Positions 17,883-26,801 are shown, counted from the stretch's first letter. The stretch: 64,000 nt of DNA from Aquimarina sp. U1-2 (GCF_017897595.1 NZ_JAGKIK010000002.1:310001-374000); one strand, 5' to 3'. Program-made: numbers and translations. Notes: generated by a model from the letters alone, not told the origin.

Positions 17883-18270
17883 GATCGTCGTTATTAATTT
17901 TATTGAATACTACTTGGTTAGCTGTAACAATTTTAGCAATATGCCCCATATTACAATCGGGAGTAAAGATAGTCCATCTTTTCAAAGTATACAATGTTAC
18001 ATTTTTATTTAAAATAGCAGTACGCAGGGGTTCAATAGCTAGAGATTGTTGTAAACCCCGGTTGATATAATAATAATGGTTGTCGTTTTCAAGGGTAATA
18101 GCAATGTCAAATCCAGGAGCGGCTTCAATGTTGATTACTTTACCGGTAATTTTCATAACATCTTCTGGATCTATTTTTGTTACAGGTCGAAATGTTTGGA
18201 TCATGACCACCATAAATACAATAAATAGTATAAACGCACATAGTAACCAGATTTTGGCAAATTTATCCAT
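17863..18270 (-). CDS. small membrane-anchored protein of unknown function
   Basis: A 135-residue protein with one N-terminal membrane helix (IWLLCAFILFIVFMVVMI) and a soluble part that begins DPEDVMKITGKVINIEAAPG, looks beta-rich and is probably periplasmic. I do not recognise a family. It lies 5 bases after lgt and overlaps DUF3098 by 20 bases, so it is translationally coupled to the envelope operon. Confidence 0.75.
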   Translation of the reverse strand: MDKFAKIWLLCAFILFIVFMVVMIQTFRPVTKIDPEDVMKITGKVINIEAAPGFDIAITLENDNHYYYINRGLQQSLAIEPLRTAILNKNVTLYTLKRWTIFTPDCNMGHIAKIVTANQVVFNKINNDDHEQTTP

Positions 18271-18275
18271 AAAAT

Positions 18276-19100
18276 TTATAGCATTGTTTCTCTTTGTAGC
18301 CGACTTAAAAAAAGTAAGACAATACCACTAACAATAAATGGAATGCTAAGCCATTGCCCCATGTTGATCGTCATTGCATCCTCAAACGCCACCTGATTTT
18401 CTTTAAAATATTCTATGATAAATCGCGCTGTAAAAACAGCGATAAGAACAAAACCAAACAGCATACCTTTATAGTGGCGCACATTTGTAGTTTTATAAGA
18501 AAACCACGCTGCAAAAAATATGAGTACATAGGCGAAAGCTTCGTATAATTGCGTAGGATGTCTTGGGATCATATCATCTCGCATAAATATAACTCCGTAA
18601 TTACCATGAGTGGGTTTTCCGTAGATTTCAGAATTCATAAAATTTCCAAGATGGATAAAGGCTCCGGTAATGGGTGCAACTATGGCAATTCTGTCTAGTA
18701 TCCAAAAAATTGAGGTTTTATGCTTGAAAGAATAAAAAACAATGGCCAAGATAGCACCTATACTACCTCCGTGACTTGCTAGTCCCTGAAATCCAGTAAA
18801 CTCCCAACTATCGTTAGTCCATCGAAACGGAACAAAAATCTCTACGATATGATTTGAATAATACTCAAAATCATAGAAGAGGCAGTGACCAAGACGCATA
18901 CCTATCACAATACCAACAAAAAGATATGTCGAAAGCTGTTCTAGCTTTTCAATTGGGATATGTTCTTGTACATACACTTTCTTTACGATCTGATACGAAA
19001 TAAGTACACCTAGTAAGATGCATAACCCATAATACCGAATAGGAATACTACCAAATAATTTTATAATTTCCGGGTCGACGTTCCACACTACTGGTCCCAT
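18276..19100 (-). CDS. lgt: phosphatidylglycerol-prolipoprotein diacylglyceryl transferase
   Basis: A 274-residue inner-membrane enzyme that attaches diacylglycerol to the lipobox cysteine, the first step of lipoprotein maturation. About seven helices; the conserved GASHGG-type loop reads GLASHGGSIGAILAI, followed by FIHLGNFMNSEIYGKPT (signature Asn and Glu) and RHPTQLYEAFAY (essential His region). It lies 47 bases downstream of ftsX in the same direction. Confidence 0.96.
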   Translation of the reverse strand: MGPVVWNVDPEIIKLFGSIPIRYYGLCILLGVLISYQIVKKVYVQEHIPIEKLEQLSTYLFVGIVIGMRLGHCLFYDFEYYSNHIVEIFVPFRWTNDSWEFTGFQGLASHGGSIGAILAIVFYSFKHKTSIFWILDRIAIVAPITGAFIHLGNFMNSEIYGKPTHGNYGVIFMRDDMIPRHPTQLYEAFAYVLIFFAAWFSYKTTNVRHYKGMLFGFVLIAVFTARFIIEYFKENQVAFEDAMTINMGQWLSIPFIVSGIVLLFLSRLQRETML

Positions 19101-19147
19101 AAAACAACGTTTAATTTTTTTAACTACTATTTCTTAAAAACTAACCG

Positions 19148-20026
19148 CTAATAATATAGCTCATCAGTTCTAAGATTTAAAAACCGCTGCGTAGCAAAAA
19201 AAGTACTAATCCATGTGATCAGTACACCTATACCAAATACCCCTAAAAATAAGATCATTAGTAAAAATTTATCTTCTAATAGCGCTAGTTCAGGAAATGT
19301 TTTATTAAGGTAGTATAATACTATACCTACACCAAATAGCGCTAGAAGTGCTCCTATCATCCCTAGACGCACACTCTTCCAGATAAAAGGTCTGCGAATA
19401 AACTTTTTGGTGGCTCCAACCATTTGCATGGTTTTAATAATAAATCTTTTTGAATATACCGATAAGCGAATAGAACTATTGATCAACAATACGGCAATAA
19501 AGGTAAAAATCCCGCTAATGAGTAACACCCAAAAGCTAATTTTTTTAATATTGTCGTTAAGCAATGAAATAAGGGGTTTATCATAGATCACTTCATCTAC
19601 AAAATCTTTTCTGGTGATGCTTGTCGAAATTTCTTCAATTTTTGCAGGATCAACAAAATCAGCTTTTAAGTATACGTCTATAGAGTTTTGTAAAGGATTA
19701 TATCCCAGAAAATCCATGAAATTTTCTCCTATATCCTTACTATGTGCTTCGGCAGCTTCGTCTTTAGAGATAAAAACAGTAGATTTTGTGTAGGCTGCCA
19801 GTGCCAATGTTTTTTCTAATTGTTTAATTTCAACTTCTTTGGCATTATCTTTTAAATAGATCGTGAGCGCAATCTTTTCCTTAAAATGATCGGCCACCTT
19901 TTTTGTGTTTAACACCAGCAATCCCAATAAACCTAATAAGAACAACACCAAAGATACACTAATAACTACTGAAAAATAGGAAGAAATTAGTCTGCGTTTT
20001 TGATACTTTTCAAATGATGAACTCAT
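19148..20026 (-). CDS. ftsX: cell-division protein FtsX
   Basis: A 292-residue permease-like subunit of the FtsEX complex that controls peptidoglycan hydrolysis at the division site. A first helix at about 15-38 precedes a periplasmic domain (to about 165), then three helices in the order expected for an ABC3 permease. MQMVGATKKFIRRPFIWKS is the typical cytosolic coupling segment. ftsE is not in the window, as is usual in this family. It is the first gene of the envelope operon. Confidence 0.93.
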   Translation of the reverse strand: MSSSFEKYQKRRLISSYFSVVISVSLVLFLLGLLGLLVLNTKKVADHFKEKIALTIYLKDNAKEVEIKQLEKTLALAAYTKSTVFISKDEAAEAHSKDIGENFMDFLGYNPLQNSIDVYLKADFVDPAKIEEISTSITRKDFVDEVIYDKPLISLLNDNIKKISFWVLLISGIFTFIAVLLINSSIRLSVYSKRFIIKTMQMVGATKKFIRRPFIWKSVRLGMIGALLALFGVGIVLYYLNKTFPELALLEDKFLLMILFLGVFGIGVLITWISTFFATQRFLNLRTDELYY

Positions 20027-20086
20027 GGATGTACTGAATTTTCGGTAAAAATATATAACAAATAACGATCCGAGGCTTAAAAATAA

Positions 20087-20094
20087 TACTTTTG
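20087..20094 (+). promoter_or_regulatory. candidate -7 box upstream of the PanE-like gene
   Basis: TACTTTTG matches TAnnTTTG, 86 bases before the ATG at 20180. With no clear -33 element it is only a candidate. Confidence 0.35.
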
Positions 20095-20179
20095 TGTATA
20101 ACTATTTAAAAATATAAGACATCTGCTAATTAGAGTTTTTGCTTTTGCCTATATTAGAAATGATTAATTTGTTTTGTAA

Positions 20180-21121
20180 ATGATGCATACAGTCATTATT
20201 GGGGTCGGCGGCGTAGGAGGGTTTTTTGGCGGAAAAATAGCGCATTCAGGTCAAAAAGTTACCCTAGTTGCCAGAGGGAAGCATCTCGAAGCTATTCAAA
20301 GCAATGGGCTACAGGTCAAAAGTATTGATGGTGATTTTAAGGTTCACCCCTATCGGGCTACTCAGTCTATCGACGAGGTCGAAAAGGCAGACTTAATTCT
20401 TATTTGTACCAAGTCCTGGCAAGTAACCGAAGCAGCAACCTTAATCAAGCCGCTTTTGCATAAAGATACTGTAGTACTTCCGTTGCAAAACGGCGCAGAT
20501 AATGCAGCAAAAGTGGCCTCAATCCTGCCTAAAACACAGGTGATAGGGGGACTGTGTAAAATATATAGCAAAATAGAAGAACCAGGTGTGATTTCACATT
20601 TCGGATTTCGTCCCGAACTTATATTCGGAGAATTAGATAAGCAAATCACACCACGTATTCAAAAAGTAAAAGAGGTATTCGATAAAGCCGGCTTCACAAA
20701 TACGATTTCCAAAGATATTCATGTAGCTATATGGAGTAAATTTATGTTCATCGCTACCGTAAGTGGTTTGGGAGCGCTCACCCGAGCCACTATTGGTGAA
20801 ATGTATGAGAATACGTATACTCGAGAAATGCTACGGCAAACTGCTACAGAAATCTATCGTGTTGCAATAGCCAAAAACGTGGCAGTACCCAATACTATTG
20901 TCGAGCAGATCATGCACATGATCAGTCAACAACCGTATAATGCAACAGCTTCTACCCAAAGAGACATCATCCAAGGCAGACCTTCAGAATTAGAAAACTT
21001 TAATGGGTTTATAGTAACTGAAGGGAAACGATTGGGGATCGAAACACCTATTAATTCATTTACCTATAGTTGTTTGCAGCCCATGGAAGCAAAAGCGAGA
21101 AACCTCTCGGACTCCAAATAA
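20180..21121 (+). CDS. 2-dehydropantoate 2-reductase (PanE/ketopantoate reductase family)
   Basis: A 313-residue NADPH-dependent reductase. The N-terminal Rossmann motif is IIGVGGVGGFFGGKIA; TLVARGKHLEAIQSNGLQV and PLQNGADNAAKVASILP follow the usual PanE order, and the C-terminal helical domain has KFMFIATVSGLGALTRATIG and a conserved SEL/E block near the end. It probably makes pantoate for CoA synthesis, though paralogues act on other 2-oxoacids. Either of two adjacent ATGs could be the start. Confidence 0.88.
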   Translation: MMHTVIIGVGGVGGFFGGKIAHSGQKVTLVARGKHLEAIQSNGLQVKSIDGDFKVHPYRATQSIDEVEKADLILICTKSWQVTEAATLIKPLLHKDTVVLPLQNGADNAAKVASILPKTQVIGGLCKIYSKIEEPGVISHFGFRPELIFGELDKQITPRIQKVKEVFDKAGFTNTISKDIHVAIWSKFMFIATVSGLGALTRATIGEMYENTYTREMLRQTATEIYRVAIAKNVAVPNTIVEQIMHMISQQPYNATASTQRDIIQGRPSELENFNGFIVTEGKRLGIETPINSFTYSCLQPMEAKARNLSDSK

Positions 21122-21185
21122 GAAATCCAATCGTAAAGGCTAAACAATTGTAAAGCGGTTAGGATTAGAATTAGTCAGGTTTTAG

Positions 21186-21193
21186 TAAATTTG
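21186..21193 (+). promoter_or_regulatory. -7 promoter box of leuS
   Basis: TAAATTTG matches TAnnTTTG and lies 20 bases before the leuS ATG, giving a very short leader. Confidence 0.55.
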
Positions 21194-21212
21194 CGATCTT
21201 AATTTCATAAGG

Positions 21213-24158
21213 ATGAGCTACAATTTTAGAGAGATCGAAGCCAAATGGCAGCAATACTGGAAAGACAACACCACCTTTGTAGCAAAAAACCCTCCCCTTT
21301 CGGGGGAGATGGAGGGGGCTCCAAAGTATTATGTGTTAGATATGTTTCCTTATCCTTCGGGTGCGGGATTGCATGTTGGCCATCCTCTTGGGTATATTGC
21401 CAGCGATATTTATGCACGATACAAACGACATAAGGGATTCAATGTTTTGCATCCCCAGGGGTACGACTCTTTTGGCTTACCTGCAGAGCAATATGCTATT
21501 CAAACAGGACAGCACCCTGCCATTACTACCCAACAAAATATTGCCCGGTATCGAGAGCAGTTAGATAAAATTGGGTTTTCGTTTGATTGGAGTCGAGAAG
21601 TACGTACCAGCGATCCAAAATTTTATAAATGGACGCAGTGGATTTTTATTCAGCTATTCAATTCCTGGTATGATGCTACAGAAGATAAAGCCCGAAGTAT
21701 AAATGATCTTGAGGCTATTTTTTCTGCGGAAGGAAATGCAACTATAAATGCGGTTTGCGATGAAGATGTCATCCAATGTACAGCTGAAGAATGGAATGCT
21801 TTTTCTTCCAAAGAAAAACAAGAAGTATTACTAAAGTATAGATTAACCTATTTGGCTGAAACTGAAGTAAACTGGTGTCCGAAATTGGGTACCGTATTGG
21901 CCAATGATGAAATCGTAAACGGAGTCTCAGAGCGGGGTGGATATCCTGTACTACGTAAAAAAATGACCCAATGGAGCATGCGTATTTCGGCGTATGCACA
22001 ACGGTTATTAGACGGTTTAGACACCATCGATTGGCCGCAACCGCTAAAGGATTCGCAAACCAATTGGATTGGTCGTTCTGAAGGAGCTTCTGTAGAATTC
22101 AGAATTCAGAATTCAGAATTCAAAATTGAAGTATTTACTACAAGACCTGATACGATTTTTGGAGTTAGTTTTATGACGTTGGCTCCAGAGCATGAGTTGG
22201 TTCAAAAAATAACAACTTCAGTGCAAAAGGCTGAGGTCGACGCGTATATTGAAGCCACTGCAAAACGAAGTGAGCGCGAACGTATGGCCGATGTAAAAAC
22301 GATAAGCGGTGCGTTTACCGGGGCATATGCAGAGCATCCATTCACTAAAGAACCCATACCCATCTGGATTGGGGATTATGTGTTGGCAGGCTATGGTACC
22401 GGAGCGGTAATGGCAGTACCTTGCGGAGATCAACGTGATTATGACTTTGCAAAGCATTTTGATATTGCTATCCCAAATATTTTTGAAGGCGTTGATATTT
22501 CTGAAGCAGCTTTTGCCGATAAAGAGCATACTATTATTGCCAATTCTGACTTCTTAAATGGTCTTAATTATAAAAAAGCCACCAAAAGAGCGATTTATGA
22601 ATTAGAGCAGATCGATCAAGGAAAAGGAAAAATCAATTATAGGTTACGAGATGCTGTTTTTAGTCGACAACGCTACTGGGGAGAACCCTTTCCGGTGTAT
22701 TATGTCGACGGAATGCCACAAATGATTGAAGCAAAATATCTGCCGATTGAACTACCAGAGGTAGAGAAGTATTTGCCTACCGAAAGCGGGGAACCCCCAT
22801 TAGGTCGTGCAGATGTTTGGGCTTGGGATACTAAAAATAACAAGGTGGTTGCAAACGACTTAATAGACCATAATAGTGTGTTTCCTTTAGAGCTGAACAC
22901 CATGCCAGGTTGGGCAGGAAGTTCGTATTACTTTAACCGGTATATGGATCCTCATAATGAAGATGAGATATTTTCACAAGAGGCTATTGTGTACTGGAAA
23001 GAGGTAGATCTGTACATTGGCGGAAGCGAACATGCTACAGGGCATTTACTTTACGCACGTTTTTGGCAAAAGTTTTTATTTGATCGCGGGATTGTACCGG
23101 TAGAGGAATTTGCTAAAAAACTGATCAATCAAGGGATGATTTTGGGGACTAGTGCTTTTATGCATAGGGTTTTTTTGAATACAGGATTACAAACGGATGA
23201 AGCAATTTTTATTTCTGCGGATTTGTTAGAAAACGATAGTGAACTTAAAGAAAGATTAGTTCATTTGACTCAGAAAAGAGGAGTAGATATAGATATTTCG
23301 AAAATTAATATAATGCCTCTACATGTGGATGTTACTCTTATAAATTCTTCAAATGAGCTAGATATAGAAGGCTTTAAATTGGATAACAAATATAAACATC
23401 TAAAAGATGCAGACTTTGTTTTAAACGGCGGAAAGTATATAGTAAGTCGCGAAGTCGAAAAAATGTCTAAATCCAAATACAACGTCGTTAATCCAGATGA
23501 CATTTGTGATGATTATGGGGCAGATACCTTACGGTTGTATGAAATGTTCCTTGGACCATTAGAGCAAGCCAAACCCTGGAATACCGCAGGGATCACCGGG
23601 GTGCATTCTTTCCTTAAAAAATTATGGAAATTGTACCATTCCCCCTTCGAAGGGGGTCAGGGGGATGTTTTTAATGTTTCAGATGCAGAACCTACAAAAG
23701 ATAACCTAAAAACCCTGCACAAAACGATCAAAAAGGTAGAAGAAGATATCGAGAATTTCTCGTTCAACACTTCGGTAAGTACGTTTATGATAGCAGTGAA
23801 TGAATTGACTGCTCAAAAATGTAATGCTAGAGCCATTCTAGAACCCTTGTTGGTGTTAATTTCACCTTATGCCCCTCATATCGCCGAAGAATTATGGCAA
23901 AAGTTGGGACATAACGAGTCAATAGCAACAGCTGCATTTCCCGTTTTTGAAGCACAACATCTTGTTGAAAGTACAAAGCAATATCCGATTTCTTTTAACG
24001 GTAAGATGCGCTTTACCCTAGAATTATCGTTAGACTTGAGTAAAGAAGAAATTGAGGCTGCAGTTATGGCACATGAAAAAACACAACAACAACTCGCAGG
24101 TCGCGAACCTAAAAAGGTAATCGTAGTGCCAGGTAAGATTGTGAATGTGGTAGGATAG
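21213..24158 (+). CDS. leuS: leucyl-tRNA synthetase
   Basis: A 981-residue class Ia synthetase charging tRNA-Leu. The HIGH-type motif is in PSGAGLHVGHPLGY near residue 48, the editing domain is CP1 (about 240-450, VFTTRPDTIFGVSF at its entry), and the KMSKS motif is in EVEKMSKSKYNVVNPDD near 750. It is longer than the roughly 920-950 residues I expect for flavobacterial homologues, because repeat-like DNA is read through in frame at residues 26-35, 295-305 and 809-818, and an additional stretch precedes the KMSKS region. All catalytic blocks are intact, so it should be active. Confidence 0.95.
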   Translation: MSYNFREIEAKWQQYWKDNTTFVAKNPPLSGEMEGAPKYYVLDMFPYPSGAGLHVGHPLGYIASDIYARYKRHKGFNVLHPQGYDSFGLPAEQYAIQTGQHPAITTQQNIARYREQLDKIGFSFDWSREVRTSDPKFYKWTQWIFIQLFNSWYDATEDKARSINDLEAIFSAEGNATINAVCDEDVIQCTAEEWNAFSSKEKQEVLLKYRLTYLAETEVNWCPKLGTVLANDEIVNGVSERGGYPVLRKKMTQWSMRISAYAQRLLDGLDTIDWPQPLKDSQTNWIGRSEGASVEFRIQNSEFKIEVFTTRPDTIFGVSFMTLAPEHELVQKITTSVQKAEVDAYIEATAKRSERERMADVKTISGAFTGAYAEHPFTKEPIPIWIGDYVLAGYGTGAVMAVPCGDQRDYDFAKHFDIAIPNIFEGVDISEAAFADKEHTIIANSDFLNGLNYKKATKRAIYELEQIDQGKGKINYRLRDAVFSRQRYWGEPFPVYYVDGMPQMIEAKYLPIELPEVEKYLPTESGEPPLGRADVWAWDTKNNKVVANDLIDHNSVFPLELNTMPGWAGSSYYFNRYMDPHNEDEIFSQEAIVYWKEVDLYIGGSEHATGHLLYARFWQKFLFDRGIVPVEEFAKKLINQGMILGTSAFMHRVFLNTGLQTDEAIFISADLLENDSELKERLVHLTQKRGVDIDISKINIMPLHVDVTLINSSNELDIEGFKLDNKYKHLKDADFVLNGGKYIVSREVEKMSKSKYNVVNPDDICDDYGADTLRLYEMFLGPLEQAKPWNTAGITGVHSFLKKLWKLYHSPFEGGQGDVFNVSDAEPTKDNLKTLHKTIKKVEEDIENFSFNTSVSTFMIAVNELTAQKCNARAILEPLLVLISPYAPHIAEELWQKLGHNESIATAAFPVFEAQHLVESTKQYPISFNGKMRFTLELSLDLSKEEIEAAVMAHEKTQQQLAGREPKKVIVVPGKIVNVVG
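21288..21322. repeat. palindromic repeat inside leuS, N-terminal
   Basis: The bases hold the palindrome ctcccctttcgggggag with outer ccct/aggg-type flanks. It codes for residues 26-36 (NPPLSGEMEG and the next Ala) directly between the N-terminal helix and the conserved PKYYVLDMFPYPSG. It resembles the hairpins in the intergenic repeats at 44.6-45.9 kb. Confidence 0.65.
22094..22127. repeat. heptanucleotide microsatellite inside leuS
   Basis: The unit agaattc is repeated four times and followed by a degenerate aaaattg. It codes for residues around 295-305 (EFRIQNSEFKI), just before the editing-domain entry VFTTRPDTIFG. The unit is not a multiple of three, so gain or loss of one unit would shift the frame. 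Confidence 0.8.
23637..23676. repeat. palindromic repeat inside leuS, C-terminal
   Basis: The perfect palindrome cccccttcgaaggggg is followed by tcagggggatg. It codes for HSPFEGGQGDV at residues 809-819, on the surface between KLWKLY and the conserved DAEPTKDNLKTLHKTIKK. The same kind of palindrome is common in intergenic repeats of this phylum. Confidence 0.7.
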
Positions 24159-24239
24159 ATAATAATGTAGCATGTGGAAATTAGAAATTAGAAACCGGAA
24201 AATAGAAAAAAGCGTATGGAAAAGAGACTAAATTAATAT

Positions 24240-24414
24240 GAATATCCGTAATTTAACCTAAACAGTTTGCGTCAAGCTGAATACTGAAACGAGTTCAGCA
24301 CAGGCTCGTTTCAGCTTCTCATCTCGATGTACTGAAAATAAACGTAATGAGATCCTGAAATGAATTCAGGATGACTTCTCAGTTAAATTTTAGGTATAAT
24401 AATAATGGACAATC
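24240..24414. repeat. third copy of the palindromic repeat seen at 6531-6855
   Basis: It shares long blocks with copy A at 6531-6710 (aatatccgtaatttaaccta, ctgaatactgaaacgagtt, aaaataaacgtaatg, gacttctcagttaaatttta). Its dyads are cleaner: gaaacgag...ctcgtttc and atcctgaa-atgaa-ttcaggat. It is bracketed by purine-rich ttagaaattagaaa (about 24179-24210) and pyrimidine-rich ttctattttctattttctac (about 24440-24465), which are roughly reverse complementary. This fills the 331-base gap between leuS and the SemiSWEET gene. Confidence 0.8.
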
Positions 24415-24489
24415 CATTAAATTAATTTCTACTTTCCAATTTCTATTTTCTATTTTCTACTTTTCATATTCTCTATTTCACAACAAAAT

Positions 24490-24750
24490 ATGATCGATTT
24501 TACCGAAATTTTGGGGTTAGTGGCAGCAACATTAACCACGACAGCATTTTTACCACAGGTATTTAAAACCTGGAAAACAAAATCGGCAGACAGTTTATCG
24601 TTGTCTATGTTACTCATTTTTGTCTCGGGTGTATTGTGTTGGCTTATTTACGGGTTCTTAATTGATAGTTTACCGATAATTTTAGCAAACTTTATAACGG
24701 CAATTTCCGGATTTTTGTTGTTATATTTTAAGTATCGCTATAAAAACTAA
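24490..24750 (+). CDS. SemiSWEET-family sugar transporter
   Basis: An 86-residue membrane protein with three helices, the size of a bacterial SemiSWEET half-transporter that works as a dimer. The first helix ends in the PQ motif (TAFLPQVFKTWKTKSADSLS), followed by the helix SMLLIFVSGVLCWLIYG and a third helix with the conserved Asn in ILANFITAISG. It should facilitate passive sugar movement across the inner membrane; the sugar is not predictable. Confidence 0.9.
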   Translation: MIDFTEILGLVAATLTTTAFLPQVFKTWKTKSADSLSLSMLLIFVSGVLCWLIYGFLIDSLPIILANFITAISGFLLLYFKYRYKN

Positions 24751-24884
24751 AGTTGAAATTATAAATATTTATTTTTTTAACATTTTCAATATATACTTAT
24801 TAAAATTATTGATAAAGTATTTTTTGAATATGATTTATTGGTTTATTTCATAAAAACATCTATTTTCGACAAAAAAATAAGAAT

Positions 24885-26000
24885 ATGATAATCGGGGTTC
24901 CGAAGGAGATTAAAAATAACGAGAATCGTGTAGGGGTAACACCTGCAGGAACTATGGAGCTTGTTAGACACGGTCATACGGTTTACATTCAGCAAAATGC
25001 CGGTTTGCAGAGTGGTTTTAGTGATGATGAATACATAAGTGCCGGTGGGCAGATATTACCTACAATAGAAGAGGTATACCATGCAGCAGAGATGATCATC
25101 AAAGTCAAAGAACCTATAGAACCTGAATATGCGTTGATCAAAAAAGATCAATTGGTATTCACCTATTTTCACTTCGCATCTAGTGAACCATTGACCCAGG
25201 CAATGATCAACAGTGGTTCGGTATGTATTTCTTATGAAACCGTAGAAGACCCCGACCGTAGTTTGCCGTTATTAACTCCGATGAGCGAGGTTGCCGGACG
25301 AATGTCGATACAACAGGGTGCCAAGTATCTAGAAAAACCTCTTAAAGGTAGAGGTATTCTGCTTGGTGGAGTTCCAGGAGTGGCACCTGCTAAAGTCCTC
25401 GTACTTGGTGGCGGTGTGGTAGGTACTCAGGCTGCAAAAATGGCAGCCGGTATGGGTGCTGATGTTACTATTTTAGACATTAGTCCAAAAAGACTAAAGT
25501 ATCTCGACGATGTCATGCCTGCCAATGTCAATACAGAATATTCTAACGAATATACCATTCGTAAACATATAAAAACCTCAGACCTGATTATTGGTGGCGT
25601 ACTTATACCTGGCGCAAAAGCCCCTAAGTTGATTACACGGGATATGTTAAAAGATATGCGCCCAGGTACGGTATTGGTTGATGTGGCTGTGGATCAAGGC
25701 GGTTGTTTTGAAACTACCAAACCAACGACCCATCAGGATCCGGTATACATCATTGATGATGTGGTGCATTATTCTGTTGCAAATATGCCAGGCGCAGTAC
25801 CTTTTACGTCCACTCTGGCATTAACCAATGTCACTTTGCCATATGCTGTACAGTTAGCAAATATAGGTTGGAAAGCTGCATGTGCCCGTAACGAACCTCT
25901 TAAAAAGGGACTCAATGTTATCCAGGGAGATGTAGTATATCCCGCAATATCAGAGGCATTTGAGCTACCACTAGTAGATGTTGAAACATATTTAGGATAA
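24885..26000 (+). CDS. ald: alanine dehydrogenase
   Basis: A 371-residue NAD-dependent enzyme that interconverts alanine and pyruvate with ammonia. MIIGVPKEIKNNENRVGVTP at the N-terminus carries substrate-binding Arg, VFTYFHFAS and ETVEDPDRSLPLLTPMSEVAG follow, and the nucleotide motif is VLGGGVVGTQAAKMAAGMGA near residue 175. The C-terminal NMPGAVPFTSTLALTNVTLP is diagnostic. It is a single gene ending in a strong terminator. Confidence 0.96.
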   Translation: MIIGVPKEIKNNENRVGVTPAGTMELVRHGHTVYIQQNAGLQSGFSDDEYISAGGQILPTIEEVYHAAEMIIKVKEPIEPEYALIKKDQLVFTYFHFASSEPLTQAMINSGSVCISYETVEDPDRSLPLLTPMSEVAGRMSIQQGAKYLEKPLKGRGILLGGVPGVAPAKVLVLGGGVVGTQAAKMAAGMGADVTILDISPKRLKYLDDVMPANVNTEYSNEYTIRKHIKTSDLIIGGVLIPGAKAPKLITRDMLKDMRPGTVLVDVAVDQGGCFETTKPTTHQDPVYIIDDVVHYSVANMPGAVPFTSTLALTNVTLPYAVQLANIGWKAACARNEPLKKGLNVIQGDVVYPAISEAFELPLVDVETYLG

Positions 26001-26035
26001 ACTCGAAGTATTGGCTAACTCAAGTTTATTTACTT

Positions 26036-26064
26036 AAAAACCTCGCTAGTATGGCGAGGTTTTT
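26036..26064 (+). terminator. rho-independent terminator of ald
   Basis: An 11-bp perfect stem (aaaaacctcgc at 26036-26046 with 26054-26064), 7-nt loop and T-run, 36 bases after the ald stop codon. Confidence 0.92.
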
Positions 26065-26108
26065 GCTTATAAAATAGTTATATTAACACGTATAAAAATT
26101 AGCGCTTT

Positions 26109-26801
26109 ATGATGGGATATTATATAATTGCTGGGGTCATATTTTTGGTAAGTATGTACGTGAGCAATAAATTAAAGAGTAAGTTTAAGAAGTATTCAAA
26201 AGTTCATTTGCAAAACGGAATGAGTGGTGCAGAGATCGCAACAAAAATGCTAGAGGATAACGGTATTTACGATGTAAAGGTGATTTCTACACCCGGCATG
26301 CTAACCGATCATTATAATCCAACGAACAAAACAGTAAATTTAAGCGAGGGCGTATATCATCAAAGAAATGCCGCAGCCGCAGCCGTAGCTGCTCATGAGG
26401 TTGGACATGCTGTGCAACACGCTACTGCGTATAGCTGGTTAACCTTGCGTTCTAAAATCGTTCCTGCTGTGGGAATAGCCAGTAAACTTTCTAATATTGT
26501 AATTATGGCAGGTTTGGTATTAACTGCCTCTGGAATGGTATTCGGTAACTTGATTTTTCTTGTCGGTATCATACTTTTTGCTGCAACCACTTTATTTGCG
26601 TTCATAACACTTCCTGTAGAGTACGATGCTAGTAAGAGAGCATTAGCATGGCTAGAAAATAGAAATATGGTAACCCCGCAAGAGTATGATGGTGCAAAAG
26701 ACGCACTGAAATGGGCTGCACGAACGTATGTAGTGGCTGCTTTGGGATCATTGGCAACATTACTATATTTTATTTCTCTTTTTTTAGGAAATAGGGATTA
26801 A
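26109..26801 (+). CDS. membrane zinc metallopeptidase (YugP-like)
   Basis: A 230-residue protein of the neutral zinc metallopeptidase/YugP family. A first membrane helix is followed by VNLSEGVYHQRNAAAAAVAA and the zinc motif AHEVGHAVQH (near residue 97), then two hydrophobic helices (residues ~125-170) and the third-ligand region LPVEYDASKRAL. The active site probably faces the cytosol. Its substrate is unknown. Confidence 0.9.
   Translation: MMGYYIIAGVIFLVSMYVSNKLKSKFKKYSKVHLQNGMSGAEIATKMLEDNGIYDVKVISTPGMLTDHYNPTNKTVNLSEGVYHQRNAAAAAVAAHEVGHAVQHATAYSWLTLRSKIVPAVGIASKLSNIVIMAGLVLTASGMVFGNLIFLVGIILFAATTLFAFITLPVEYDASKRALAWLENRNMVTPQEYDGAKDALKWAARTYVVAALGSLATLLYFISLFLGNRD

Noticed and set aside
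21213-24158. Intein or selfish coding element in leuS to explain the extra length
   Set aside because: The extra residues are short (about 10 each, or ~25 near residue 660) and lack splicing-block or homing-endonuclease motifs.
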